From: an uncultured Luteitalea sp.
Lineage (GTDB): Bacteria; Acidobacteriota; Vicinamibacteria; Vicinamibacterales; Vicinamibacteraceae
Direction: 5' to 3'
NCBI GenBank assembly: GCA_934541105.1
Contig: CAKTDA010000007.1
Location: 1-64,000, forward strand
Length of the DNA: 64,000 bases
Shown: one piece after another, positions 29,060 to 37,632 of the stretch
How positions within the stretch are numbered: the stretch's first letter is position 1
Layout: each line of letters starts with the position of its first letter
Notes under the pieces: generated by a model
Told to the model about the DNA's origin: nothing
Databases searched by the model: none
Seen by the model: the letters and a program-made list of their open reading frames with translations, nothing else
Program-made: the position numbers and the translations under genes

Positions 29060-29734
29060 TCAGGTCCCGGGGCGCCATGCGGCGAGCTCGACGGGAGCGC
29101 CCGGAGCCTGCCGCGCGATCGTGGCAGCCGCCACGCCCCGAACCCCGTCGCGACCGCTCGCCACCGCGTGCAGCATCAGGCGCTGGTTCAGGCTCGTCAG
29201 CGGCTGTCCGTCGCCTTCCGGGTCGTCGGCCATCCACACCGCGACCTCCGGCATCGCACCGGCAGCGTGCCAGCCGCCGAGCACGCCCTCCGCGTGACAG
29301 ATCCAGGCCAGCTGCCACTGCGGCGTGTCGGCCCCCCAACGGCTGGCGGCATCGGTTGCCGCCTGCAGCCACGCGTGCTCCTGCGGTTCGTCGAGGGCCA
29401 CGACCGCGCCCCCGGACGCAGGGCAGGCAACTGGCGGAGCGGCCAGGGTCGTCCAGTCGGCAACCTGCCCGAACGCCATCGCCATGACCTGCAGGGCCGC
29501 AGCGGCCACCTGCGAAGCCGACGCCTCGTCGCGCTGCTCCATCCCGAGCAGGGCGTCCGTGCGGACGTGCCCGACGAGCCAGCCCGTGACGCCGACGAGG
29601 AATGCCGCGAGCAGGAGCACGCCCGGCAGCGCCGCTCCCTGGTCCTGCCGTACGCGACCATCCGTGGGAACGGCATCGGCGTCACTGCCCCCACGCCAGG
29701 TTCGGCGCCGTCGCGAACATGTCGATCGACACAT
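29060..29734 (-). CDS. PilX-like minor pilin / pilus assembly protein
   Basis: Up to 224 residues; the true start is unclear. The ATG at 29734 overlaps the pilW-like reading frame by about 53 nt, and no ATG/GTG lies closer to the hydrophobic helix. The sequence 'RQDQGAALPGVLLLAAFLVGVTGWLVG' looks like a PilX N-terminus: G followed by a hydrophobic helix, without the Glu5 of major pilins. The body has Cys and Trp residues but no enzymatic motif. Last of the pilV-pilW-pilX-like trio. Confidence 0.7.
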   Translation of the reverse strand: MCRSTCSRRRRTWRGGSDADAVPTDGRVRQDQGAALPGVLLLAAFLVGVTGWLVGHVRTDALLGMEQRDEASASQVAAAALQVMAMAFGQVADWTTLAAPPVACPASGGAVVALDEPQEHAWLQAATDAASRWGADTPQWQLAWICHAEGVLGGWHAAGAMPEVAVWMADDPEGDGQPLTSLNQRLMLHAVASGRDGVRGVAAATIARQAPGAPVELAAWRPGT

Positions 29735-30772
29735 CCCGCACCTCCTGCCCCGGGCGACTGGCAGTGCCCGGCATCACGAAGAACGTCCCCGACGAGCCGC
29801 GCACGCTCGGCGCCCCTGCCTGCAACCGCACCGCGACCCGCACCGCCCTGAGGCGCAGCAGGTCGGCGTCGAACCGCCACTGGCCCGTGCCGCACCATGG
29901 CCCGTCGGCGAGGTCGGCGGGCGTGAGTTCGACGGGGGGCCCCGGCACCGGGCCGAGGAGCCCGAGCAGCGGCGTGCCGTCGGCCGCCACTGCGCAGGTC
30001 GCCACACCGGGAACGAGCGGACGCCTCGGCGGAGCGGCGGTGCCGTAGTACCGCACCTGCATGCCCACGACGTCTTCCACGACCGGCTGGCTCGGTGCCC
30101 GATCGTCGGCCCGCCGCAGCTGGCGCTTGACCGGGTCGAAGAGCACCGCGCTTGTCTCGACGCGCGCTGCGAAGGCCGGCAGGTCGATGGCCTGATCGAC
30201 CGCATCGACAAGGGACAACACGAGGCCGTTGACGAGCGCGACAGTTCCTAGCGCCATCGCACCGCCCCGCGCGTAGATCAGCACGAGGTCGTCCTTGTGG
30301 AAGGCGCACGACGGGTGCGACCCGCACGCCGGGTGCCAGGCGAGCGACACAGTCGCGGCGCCCGGCAGCAGCGGCTGGGCCAACGGCGCCTGCGCCGCAC
30401 CGCCGGGCACCCGCATTGCCGTGAAGCGGTCGGCCCAGGCCGTCCCCGGGGGATCGGGTGCCGATCCCACGCGACGCGGCACCAACGCCGGTACCGCCGT
30501 GCCCAGGGGCCCCTCGCCCACGAGATCGAGGCCCGCCCCTGCCGTGCCCGCAACCGACGCGACCAGGCGTTCGGCTCGCGCGCCCGCTGCCGCAGGTCGG
30601 CTTCTTCGGGCACGGCCGAGACGATGTCGAGCACCGGGGGCAGCGCGGCGGTGACGACTGCAAGCGCGGTGAGGGCCACGCAGGTCGCGACGAGAAGATC
30701 GAGCAGCGCCACACCGCCGCAGCCATCCCGCACGGCGCGCACTCGCAGCCTGAGCGTCGGCCGGCGAGTCAT
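29682..30772 (-). pseudogene. PilW-like minor pilin, frameshifted
   Basis: The N-terminal third starts at ATG 30772 (MTRRPTLRLRV), with a prepilin-like 'GCGGVALLDLLVATCVALTALAVV' and an ATGA overlap with pilV. Near 30573 the good frame jumps: the first frame reads DLRQRAREPN and degenerates, while the second frame continues as AERLVASVAG... and runs to the stop at 29682. Joining them with one extra base would give a protein of about 364 residues with a pseudopilin-like body (WHPACGSH..CAFHKDDLVLIYARG). It is either a real single-base loss or a sequence error. The neighbours are intact. Confidence 0.75.
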
Positions 30773-31302
30773 GGCCAGGCTCCCCAGGCGCACTGCACGG
30801 CGCCTGCATGCGCCGCGCGTCCGCCGACGAGCGCCGGAACGGGGGCGACCTCCACCCAGAGCCGGACGCAGTCGGTCGAGCCGCCCGCCAGGATCGCCCA
30901 TCGCCGGCGGTACCGCGCGCCCGGGGGCGCCGTGGTCGCCGACGACAGCCACCCTCCCTGCTCGTCGAGCCAGTCGGCCCAGCCGGCCGTCGTGGTCTGG
31001 AGCGGCCCCAGCCCGCTGATCGACAGGCCCGGACCACCGACGAGGAAGTCACTGCCGATGCTCGTCTGCGTGTCGATGGCCACGGCGCCAGGCACTCGGA
31101 TGTGCGTGAGCGTCTGGAGGTGCGCCAGGCGCTGCAGCGCGAGGCGATCGGCAAGCAGGTTCACGCGCGCCGCGGCACTCCCCGAGGCCGCCATCGTGAC
31201 GAGTGGAGCGACGCCGGTGAGGACCACGGCCAGCAGGCCGGCGGCCATCACCGCCTCGATCAGTGAGGTGCCCTGGCTCGAACGCGCTCGTGGACTTGCC
31301 AT
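30769..31302 (-). CDS. pilV: PilV/GspI-like type IV minor prepilin
   Basis: 177 residues. Class III prepilin signal: an 11-residue basic leader ending in G, then TSLIEAVMAAGLLAVVL with Glu5 (E16 of the precursor), so PilD should cleave after the Gly. The body is short with a Cys and Trp-rich end. It overlaps the pilW-like start by 4 bp (ATGA). It probably primes pilus assembly at the tip. Confidence 0.8.
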   Translation of the reverse strand: MASPRARSSQGTSLIEAVMAAGLLAVVLTGVAPLVTMAASGSAAARVNLLADRLALQRLAHLQTLTHIRVPGAVAIDTQTSIGSDFLVGGPGLSISGLGPLQTTTAGWADWLDEQGGWLSSATTAPPGARYRRRWAILAGGSTDCVRLWVEVAPVPALVGGRAAHAGAVQCAWGAWP

Positions 31303-31441
31303 GCCCCCAGCAAAGGCAAGGCACGCGCCATCAGGCCATGGCCGATATCAATGGGAAAGTGGCGACGTACGCAATTCGCGTGTGCAGAAAGCGCCATCGC
31401 TCACCGATCGCACCGCGCAGTTCGTGCCACGCGGCTGGGGC

Positions 31442-31993
31442 TCAGGCGACGCGCTCGACGTTGACCAGGTACAGCACGCCGTCGGTCTCGCCATCGGGCA
31501 GTCGGAGCGGAACCGCGGTCACCGGCACGGGGATGCCCGGAGCGCCCGGGCCCACGACCACCGCGTCGCGCCGCGCAGCGGCCTGCACGCAGTCGCGTCC
31601 CACGCTGCGCAGGGGCTCGGTGCCGTCGAGCGTCCAGAGCACCTGCCCCTCGGCCGCGGTGCGCAGGCCGAGCCAGCGCAGCGCGTCTGCGTTCGCGATG
31701 CGGAGGTTGCCGTCCCGACCGAGCACGAAGACGCCGTGAGGCAAGCTCTCGATGACCTGGCGGAAGAAGCCGTCGAGCGCCTCGAAGCGCGCCTGGTGTG
31801 CGAGTTCCTGTCCACGCATGCGCGTGAGCGCGTCCGACATCGCCGACGCGAGCCCCGCCTCGCTCGATCGCCCACGATCACGCGCAGCGTCGAGTTGCTC
31901 GCGGCGCAGGGCGGCGCGACGCATCGCCCATGACAGGACGAGGCACAGCAGGACGAGCGGACCAAGCAGCCAGACGAGCGTCGAGAACGGCAT
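31442..31993 (-). CDS. Membrane-anchored PAS-domain protein without output domain
   Basis: 183 residues from ATG 31993. One N-terminal transmembrane helix (LVWLLGPLVLLCLVLSWAM), a charged coiled-coil stretch and a single PAS domain (VIESLPHGVFVLGRDGNLRIANADAL..., about 80-180). No histidine kinase, GGDEF or other output domain follows. Its ATG overlaps the pilD stop by 1 bp (TGATG), so it is translationally coupled to the prepilin peptidase. A sensory or adaptor role is inferred. Confidence 0.8.
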   Translation of the reverse strand: MPFSTLVWLLGPLVLLCLVLSWAMRRAALRREQLDAARDRGRSSEAGLASAMSDALTRMRGQELAHQARFEALDGFFRQVIESLPHGVFVLGRDGNLRIANADALRWLGLRTAAEGQVLWTLDGTEPLRSVGRDCVQAAARRDAVVVGPGAPGIPVPVTAVPLRLPDGETDGVLYLVNVERVA

Positions 31994-32766
31994 CACCGAT
32001 AGAACCCAAGATACCAGTCCAGGAGCGGTTGGCCCACCAGCGACGCCACGAGCGCGGCAGGTGCCAGGAACGACCCGAACGGCAGGGCTGTGGTGCGCGC
32101 GTCGGCTCGCAGCGCGAGCAGCAGCGAACCGACGAGCCCGCCGGCAATCGACGACAGCACGAGCGTGAGGAGCATGAGCGGCCAGCCGAGCACGGCACCG
32201 ATCATCGCGAGCATCTTCACGTCGCCCATCCCCATGCCCTCGACACCGCGCACCTTCTCGTACAGCGCGCCAGTCGCCCACAGCACACCACCGCCGATCA
32301 GCACGCCGACGAGCGACGAGACGATGCCCGGGGGCAGGAAGATGGCGGCGACGATGCCGGCCACCGTGCCGCCAATCGTGATCTCGTTCGGGAGGATGCG
32401 GCAGTCGAGATCGGTGAAGAACAGCACGAGCAGGGCCGTCGCGAACGCGACCCGCACGACGAGCAGGGCATCCCACTCGAACACGAGCCCGTGCGTCACC
32501 CACAGCGCCGCGTTCAGCAGCTCGACCGCGGGATAGCGCGTCGAAATCGGTGCGCGGCAGTACGCACACCGCCGGCCGAGCGCGATCCAGCTGATCACGG
32601 GAATGTTGTGGTACCAGCGCAGGGGGGTGTCGCATGCCGGACACCGCGACCCGGGCGACACCACCGACAGGTCGCGCGGCAGCCGATGGATGCACACGTT
32701 GAGGAAGCTGCCGACGAGCAGCCCCATCACGCCGAGCAGCACCAGCTGCGCCGTCTCGATGCTCAC
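31993..32766 (-). CDS. pilD: Type IV prepilin peptidase/N-methyltransferase
   Basis: 257 residues from GTG 32766 (GTGA overlap with the upstream gene). Cytoplasmic zinc loop with C42-x2-C45 and C67-x2-C70, then the A24 aspartates: D119 in 'FFTDLDCRILPN' and D182 in 'GMGMGDVKM', flanked by about seven hydrophobic helices. It cleaves and N-methylates the prepilins encoded nearby (31302, 38160, 38902). Confidence 0.94.
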   Translation of the reverse strand: MSIETAQLVLLGVMGLLVGSFLNVCIHRLPRDLSVVSPGSRCPACDTPLRWYHNIPVISWIALGRRCAYCRAPISTRYPAVELLNAALWVTHGLVFEWDALLVVRVAFATALLVLFFTDLDCRILPNEITIGGTVAGIVAAIFLPPGIVSSLVGVLIGGGVLWATGALYEKVRGVEGMGMGDVKMLAMIGAVLGWPLMLLTLVLSSIAGGLVGSLLLALRADARTTALPFGSFLAPAALVASLVGQPLLDWYLGFYR

Positions 32767-33668
32767 TGCGGACGCTCCAGCGGGCCCGCCGTACCACGAG
32801 GCTCGGCAGGCAGCGGCCACAGCGACGACTGCCGTGCCAGGCCCACCCGCCCCGTCGTCAGGTCGAGGGCGTACGGGGTGCCTGTGGGGTCGATCGGCAA
32901 CTGCACCAGGTATCCCCGCTCGAAGAGCAGCGACCACGACCACGGCGCCGACACGCCGGCGGCGCGCGCGCGATCGACAATCGCGGAGAGCGCGTCGATC
33001 TGGTCGAGGGCATCGAGCTGGAGGAGGCGGCGCTCGGCATCGCGGCGCAGGAAGTCGTTGTCGGGCGTCTGCGCCAGTGCACGCCACAGCAGCCTGGACG
33101 TCCGTCGATCGCCGCCCTGCGCCACGGTCACCGCCGCGAGCGACTGCATCCACCACGGCGCGGTCGGCAGGGCTGCGCCCTTCGAGAACGCGGCGGCGGC
33201 CTTCGTGAAATCGCCAGTCCACCAGTAGTGCACGAAGCCGATGTCCTGGTGGTACTGCCATTGATCGGGCGTTGCCGCCACGCCCTTCTCGAGCAGGCGA
33301 ATCGCGAGATCAGGGCGTCCGGGCCCGCCGGGCGGCGCTTCCGACAGGAAGATCGCGCCGAAACGGTACGCAATCGTGAACCGCGGGTCGAGCGACGTCG
33401 CCAGATCGAGGAACGGGTACAGGTTCTCGAACCGCGCATCGCCATCGTCCTGCAACCGCGTGGAGCCGAAGTGCTGGAGCGCGCGCATCCAGTAGAAGTC
33501 GGCCGCGAGGTTGTCGAACGACAAGGCCACGCGCCGCGCGACCTCAGGCGACTGCAGGTACAGCACCGCCGGCAGCTCGCGGTCGGGCCGCGCACGCAGC
33601 GACACGGCCTGCAGCCCGACCGCCGAGGCCAGCAGCAGGAGCGCGCCGCCAATCAGGTGGCGGGTCAC
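32763..33668 (-). CDS. Membrane-anchored TPR-like protein of unknown function
   Basis: 301 residues from GTG 33668, overlapping the ABC permease stop (GTGA). An N-terminal hydrophobic helix serves as signal/anchor, then helix-rich repeat sequence ('LAADFYWMRALQHFGS', 'DPRFTIAYRFGAIFLSEAPPGG', 'DQWQYHQDIGFVHYWWTGDFTKAAAAFSKGA') in tetratricopeptide style. It is likely periplasmic. It is coupled upstream to the ABC exporter and downstream to pilD. Confidence 0.78.
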   Translation of the reverse strand: MTRHLIGGALLLLASAVGLQAVSLRARPDRELPAVLYLQSPEVARRVALSFDNLAADFYWMRALQHFGSTRLQDDGDARFENLYPFLDLATSLDPRFTIAYRFGAIFLSEAPPGGPGRPDLAIRLLEKGVAATPDQWQYHQDIGFVHYWWTGDFTKAAAAFSKGAALPTAPWWMQSLAAVTVAQGGDRRTSRLLWRALAQTPDNDFLRRDAERRLLQLDALDQIDALSAIVDRARAAGVSAPWSWSLLFERGYLVQLPIDPTGTPYALDLTTGRVGLARQSSLWPLPAEPRGTAGPLERPQ

Positions 33669-34477
33669 TTGAAATCCCTGCGCCGGAAGATCGCGATCGC
33701 GAGCAGGAGGACGGCCGCACTGTATGCCGCGCCGTAGCCGACGGCGGCGGCCACCTGCGCGGCGGGAACGGCGACGCCGTGGACGACCTCTGCCTTCACG
33801 TCGAAGAGCGCGAGGTTGGGCAGCACCCACGAGACGAGCCAAGCCGTCCACGACGTGGCGCCCGCCGCGCCAATCTGGTCGAGCGTGCGCATGTCCTGCA
33901 CGAAGTGCCCGGCAACCCACAGCGCCGCGGTGAACGACGCCGCGAGCAGCGCCGACGAGTACGTCGAGAACAGCAGCGCGATGGCGGTCACGACCGCGAG
34001 CTCCACGTAGATCAGCCCGAGCGCGACGAGCAGGCGTGGATCGAGGGCCGGTGCGGCCCATGCGGCCTGCACGCCGGACGACGTGTTCATGGCGTAGAGG
34101 GCCAGCACGACGAACAGCGCGACGGCCATCACGGCGATGTTCACGGCCAGCGTGAGGAGCAGCCCGAAGTACTTCCCGAGGAGGAACGCCGGACGCCCGA
34201 TGGGCTTTGACAGCGTCGCGTGGACGCTGCGCCGCTCGACCTCGCGCGCCACGAGCTGGATCCCGATGAAGATCGCGATGCCGACGCCGAAGAGCAGCGA
34301 CGCGGCAAGCCCGAGGTCCTTGATGATCTTGACGTCCTGGCCGGCGGCCAGCTGCCCGATCACGAGCGACGTGCCGACCAGCAACACGGCAAACAGCAGC
34401 AGGTTGTAGAAGACCCGGTCCCTGACCGCTTCACGGAACGTGTTCAGCGCCACCGCGCGCACGAGCCCCAGAGTCAT
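33665..34477 (-). CDS. ABC-2 type transporter permease
   Basis: 270 residues from ATG 34477, overlapping the ATPase stop (ATGA). Six predicted helices. The opening 'LNTFREAVRDRVFYNLLLFAVLLVGTSL' and the cytoplasmic 'REVERRSVHATLSKPIGRPAFLLGKY' resemble NatB/GldF-like permeases. It pairs with the ATPase immediately upstream; the substrate is unknown. Confidence 0.88.
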   Translation of the reverse strand: MTLGLVRAVALNTFREAVRDRVFYNLLLFAVLLVGTSLVIGQLAAGQDVKIIKDLGLAASLLFGVGIAIFIGIQLVAREVERRSVHATLSKPIGRPAFLLGKYFGLLLTLAVNIAVMAVALFVVLALYAMNTSSGVQAAWAAPALDPRLLVALGLIYVELAVVTAIALLFSTYSSALLAASFTAALWVAGHFVQDMRTLDQIGAAGATSWTAWLVSWVLPNLALFDVKAEVVHGVAVPAAQVAAAVGYGAAYSAAVLLLAIAIFRRRDFK

Positions 34478-35442
34478 GACGCGGCTCCCTGCGGCGGCTG
34501 GTCGCGGCGCTTGCCCTCGACGTGCTCGAGGAAGACCTCCTCGAGCGTCTGCCGCACCGGCTGCAGCGACAGCACGCGGGCGCCGGCAGCCGCCGCGGCC
34601 CGCAGCAGCGGCTCGGGCTCCCGGCTGCCATCGAGGTGGACCTGCACGCGACCCGGCCCGACCGTCGTCACGGCCGCGCCGTCGGCCTGCAGCCGCTCGA
34701 CGAGCGCCTCGCCGGCGCCATCGAGGAGCAGGTCCCAGGCCCGCACGGAGAACTGCACGAGGTCGGTCATGCTCCCCAGCGCCTGCAGGCGCCCGGCGGC
34801 GAGGATCGCGACACGGCTGCAGAGCGTCTCGGCATCCGAGAGGATGTGGCTGCTGAAGAGGACCGTCCGGCCCTCGTCGCGCAGCGACAGGATCAGGGTG
34901 CGGACGTCGCGGCGGCCGATGGGGTCGAGGCCCGACATCGGCTCGTCGAGCACGACGAGTTCCGGGTCCTGCACGAGCGCCTGGGCGACGCCGAGGCGCT
35001 GCACCATGCCCTTGGAGTAGCGGCGCACCGCCATGCGGCGCTCGGCGCCGAGTCCCACGCGATCGAGCAGCGTCGTGCCGCGGCGGCGCGCGTCGGCGGG
35101 GGCCAGTCCACAGAGCTGCCCGAAGTAGGCAAGCAGTTCCTCGCCGGTCAGGTAGTCGTAGAAGACGGGGTTCTCGGGCAGGAATCCCACGCGCTGGCGG
35201 GACGCGACCTGTGCGACGTCGACGCCGAACAGGCGGGCGCTGCCGCTCGTCGGGGCCACGAGGCCCATGAGCAGCTTGAGCGTGGTGCTCTTGCCCGCCC
35301 CGTTGGGCCCGAGCAGGCCGAAGACCTCGCCGGGAGCGACATCGCACGTCAGGTCGTCGAGCGCGCGGTAGGGCCGTGGGCGCCAGAAGCCGACGGGATA
35401 GTCCTTCGTGAGTCGTTGAACGGCAATGACCGGTTCGGGCAT
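34474..35442 (-). CDS. ABC transporter ATP-binding protein
   Basis: About 322 residues from ATG 35442 (MPEPVIAVQRLTK); a further ATG at 35487 would add 15 residues. Walker A GPNGAGKS, Q-loop, signature YSKGMVQRL (the CcmA/GldA-type variant), Walker B LVVLDEPMSGLD and the H-loop 'SSHIL'. The C-terminal extension (about 230-322) is typical of these exporters. Forms a complex with the permease encoded at 33665. Confidence 0.92.
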   Translation of the reverse strand: MPEPVIAVQRLTKDYPVGFWRPRPYRALDDLTCDVAPGEVFGLLGPNGAGKSTTLKLLMGLVAPTSGSARLFGVDVAQVASRQRVGFLPENPVFYDYLTGEELLAYFGQLCGLAPADARRRGTTLLDRVGLGAERRMAVRRYSKGMVQRLGVAQALVQDPELVVLDEPMSGLDPIGRRDVRTLILSLRDEGRTVLFSSHILSDAETLCSRVAILAAGRLQALGSMTDLVQFSVRAWDLLLDGAGEALVERLQADGAAVTTVGPGRVQVHLDGSREPEPLLRAAAAAGARVLSLQPVRQTLEEVFLEHVEGKRRDQPPQGAAS

Positions 35443-35503
35443 GGCGTGCGAGGAGGCCGCGGGCTCCGCCCCGCGACGCCTGCTCAATCGGCAGCCGCGG
35501 CGT

Positions 35504-36748
35504 TCACTGTACAGCCGGCGGGCTGGCCTTGCTCAGTTCGTACTCGATCACGTAGTCCAGCAGCTGGGGATTCATGCCGCCGGCAACGCGCACCCCGTTG
35601 ACGAAGAACGTCGGCGTGGACTGGACGCCGAGGCTGGCGCCAAGCGCGGTATCGCTCTTCACCTGGGGCAGCACGCCGGGGTATCGCGCGTCGAAGTCGG
35701 TGATGCCGGCCACGTCGCGCAGGCCCTGCTTGATGCGGTCCGCCGACAGTTCGGGCTGGTGCGCAAAGAGCCACTGCTCGAACTCGTCGGCCTTGCCGAC
35801 CGTGCGGGCCATCCGGACCGCAGCGGCCGCTTCGCAGGCGGCCTGGTGCGATCCACCGGAGACGCTGGCGTTGCACTCGTTCTCGAGCGGGAAGTCGCGG
35901 GTGATGAACCGGACCTGGCCCGGCGCCTGCTGTTCCCACTTCCGCGCGATCGGGCGATACAGCTCGAAGGTCTGCCCGCAGGGCGGGCACTGGTAGTCGT
36001 TGAACTTCACGATGACCACGCGGGCGCCGGCGGTGTCGGCCGGCACGATCATGCGCGGCATCTGGTCCCATGACGCGCGGATCTGCGCCTTCTGGTCTTC
36101 CGGGAGGGGCGGCAACGCAGCCACCTGCTGTGCGGCAGCCGCGGCACGGGCCGAGGCCGACGCACCACCTGACGCCGCCCGGGCCGGGTCTGCCGCGTCC
36201 GCGGGGAAGAACGCCGCCGAGGCCATCGTCGCGCCGACAACGAACAGGCACAGGCCGAGGGCCAGTGGATTGGCCGCGAACCGGCGGAGATCACGGGAGA
36301 GGCTATCGGGCACGTCGATCATCGGCGTCGAGGCAGCGGCTCCGGCAGTGAAGAACAGGCCGACGACGGCCGCGTACGTCGCCAGGCAGACGAGGCACAG
36401 GGTGCCGAGGACGAAGAGAGTGGCCCAGGCCAGGTAGAGCACGAACGCGAGGCCGATGAGCGAGGCGACGAGCAGGTAGCTCGCCAGCGCCTCGAGCCGA
36501 CGCCCGAACACCAGCAGCGCGAGAAGCCCGCCGAAGTAGCCGGCGCCGAGGATGGCAACGGGGACGCCGAACAGTCGTCCGTACTCGCTCTGGTAGGCCG
36601 GCGCACAACTGAACGTCGCGTTGACGTCGCAGAAGCTCTCGTAGCTCGGCGTCGTCGCCAGCTGGTAGTGGATGTAGGCGGCGGTCACCGACGCGCCGAG
36701 GCCGAGGAGGACGAACACCAGTGCAACGGTGCGGGCACGACTGGACAT
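35504..36748 (-). CDS. VKOR-DsbA fusion, periplasmic disulfide-forming enzyme
   Basis: 414 residues. N-terminal vitamin K epoxide reductase domain with four helices, loop cysteines C40 and C48 (SFCDVNATFSC) and active-site C118-x2-C121 (CLVC); then a linker and a DsbA-like thioredoxin domain with C254-P-P-C257 in 'FNDYQCPPCGQTF' and the cis-Pro region 'VQSTPTFFVNG'. Such fusions oxidise secreted proteins using quinone. The pilin-type proteins encoded nearby contain Cys pairs and are possible clients (inference). Confidence 0.92.
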   Translation of the reverse strand: MSSRARTVALVFVLLGLGASVTAAYIHYQLATTPSYESFCDVNATFSCAPAYQSEYGRLFGVPVAILGAGYFGGLLALLVFGRRLEALASYLLVASLIGLAFVLYLAWATLFVLGTLCLVCLATYAAVVGLFFTAGAAASTPMIDVPDSLSRDLRRFAANPLALGLCLFVVGATMASAAFFPADAADPARAASGGASASARAAAAAQQVAALPPLPEDQKAQIRASWDQMPRMIVPADTAGARVVIVKFNDYQCPPCGQTFELYRPIARKWEQQAPGQVRFITRDFPLENECNASVSGGSHQAACEAAAAVRMARTVGKADEFEQWLFAHQPELSADRIKQGLRDVAGITDFDARYPGVLPQVKSDTALGASLGVQSTPTFFVNGVRVAGGMNPQLLDYVIEYELSKASPPAVQ

Positions 36749-36906
36749 GAGCGTCTCGATGCTAGCACGGCAAGACGGGGTGAGCGGGGGGCCGCCCCGC
36801 CGCGGCCGTCACCTCGTGCGATCCCGTTGACACGCCCCGCCGACGATGCGACCGTCGTCGTCAGGTTGGCTCGCCGTGCGCCCCACGGGGCGAGGAGAGC
36901 AGCGTC

Positions 36907-37425
36907 ATGACACTCGACGACATCCTTCCGACACTCGCAACGAAAGTGGACCTCGAACGTTTCGCGACGCGAGACGATCTGGATCGCTTCGCGACGAAGG
37001 AGGACTTCGCGCGGTGCGCCACGAAGGAAGACCTCGAACGCTACGCGACAAAGGAGGATCTGGAACGCTTCGCGACCAAAGAGGATCTCGACCGCTTCGC
37101 GACCAAAGAGGATCTCGAGCGCTTCGCGACGAAGGAGGACCTCGAGCACGAGATGACCACGATGCGCGAGTTCCTGCGTGAGACCATCGCGCACATCCGC
37201 ACCGAGGGGGAGGAGGCCCGCCGACTGCTCCGGGTCGAATGCGAGGCCAATCGACGCGCATCCCGTGAGGAGCTGTACGTCCTCATCGAGGCCGAACGCG
37301 AGCGCTGGCGAGCGGTCGTCGATCAGCAGCAACGCACCTGGGAAGCGATCGCCAGCGTCGACGTCGGGGCCAGGCAGCGCGACATGACGCTCCAGCGGCT
37401 CATCGAACAGGTCTCGCGGCCCTGA
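36907..37425 (+). CDS. Nonapeptide-repeat coiled-coil protein, unknown function
   Basis: 172 residues; GAGGAGA at 36892-36898 gives a good ribosome binding site. Residues 11-82 are eight tandem copies of a 9-residue unit close to ATKEDLERF; the rest is a charged helix (EEARRLLRVECEANRRASREELYVLIEAERERW), probably coiled coil. No signal peptide, no enzyme motif, and alone on the plus strand within minus-strand genes. A -35-like TTGACA (36827-36832) lies upstream but its -10 is poor. Repeat proteins with 'ATKEDL' words are known as uncharacterised DUF-type proteins; I cannot assign a function. Confidence 0.8.
   Translation: MTLDDILPTLATKVDLERFATRDDLDRFATKEDFARCATKEDLERYATKEDLERFATKEDLDRFATKEDLERFATKEDLEHEMTTMREFLRETIAHIRTEGEEARRLLRVECEANRRASREELYVLIEAERERWRAVVDQQQRTWEAIASVDVGARQRDMTLQRLIEQVSRP
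36937..37152 (+). repeat. 27-bp coding tandem repeat (8 units)
   Basis: Eight consecutive 27-bp units coding ATKEDLERF-like nonapeptides. Units differ at several synonymous and first-position bases, so they have diverged rather than being freshly duplicated. Confidence 0.85.
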
Positions 37426-37461
37426 CTTCCCTGCGTCGTATGACGAGCGCAGACGGAGCAG

Positions 37462-37620
37462 ATTCTGCCGACACTGGCGACAGAACGACCTGAAGGCGTT
37501 GGGCTACGGTCGTCGATGGGCTGAGTCGTCTCGGCGAGAAGGTCGACCGCGTGGATGCCGATGCCAGGCAGCGCGACCACATCCTCGAACGGCGTCTCGA
37601 CGATCTCGAGAGGAATGACG
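37462..37620 (+). pseudogene. Decayed second copy of the nonapeptide-repeat gene
   Basis: 37462 onwards reads ILPTLATE, like residues 6-13 of the upstream protein (ILPTLATK). From 37509, in another frame, it reads VVDGLSRLGEKVDRVDADARQRDHILERRLDDLER, like the parent's C-terminus (VVDQQQRTWEAIASVDVGARQRDMTLQRLIE). The repeat block itself is missing and the frame is broken, so this is a deletion relic of a tandem duplicate. It ends just past the stop of the opposing pilin gene. Confidence 0.6.
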
Positions 37621-37632
37621 CCGGGTTCTTCG

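Noticed and set aside
36827..36855. Promoter for the nonapeptide-repeat gene
   Set aside because: TTGACA is perfect but nothing resembling a -10 box lies 16-18 bp downstream; mentioned only as a weak hint.
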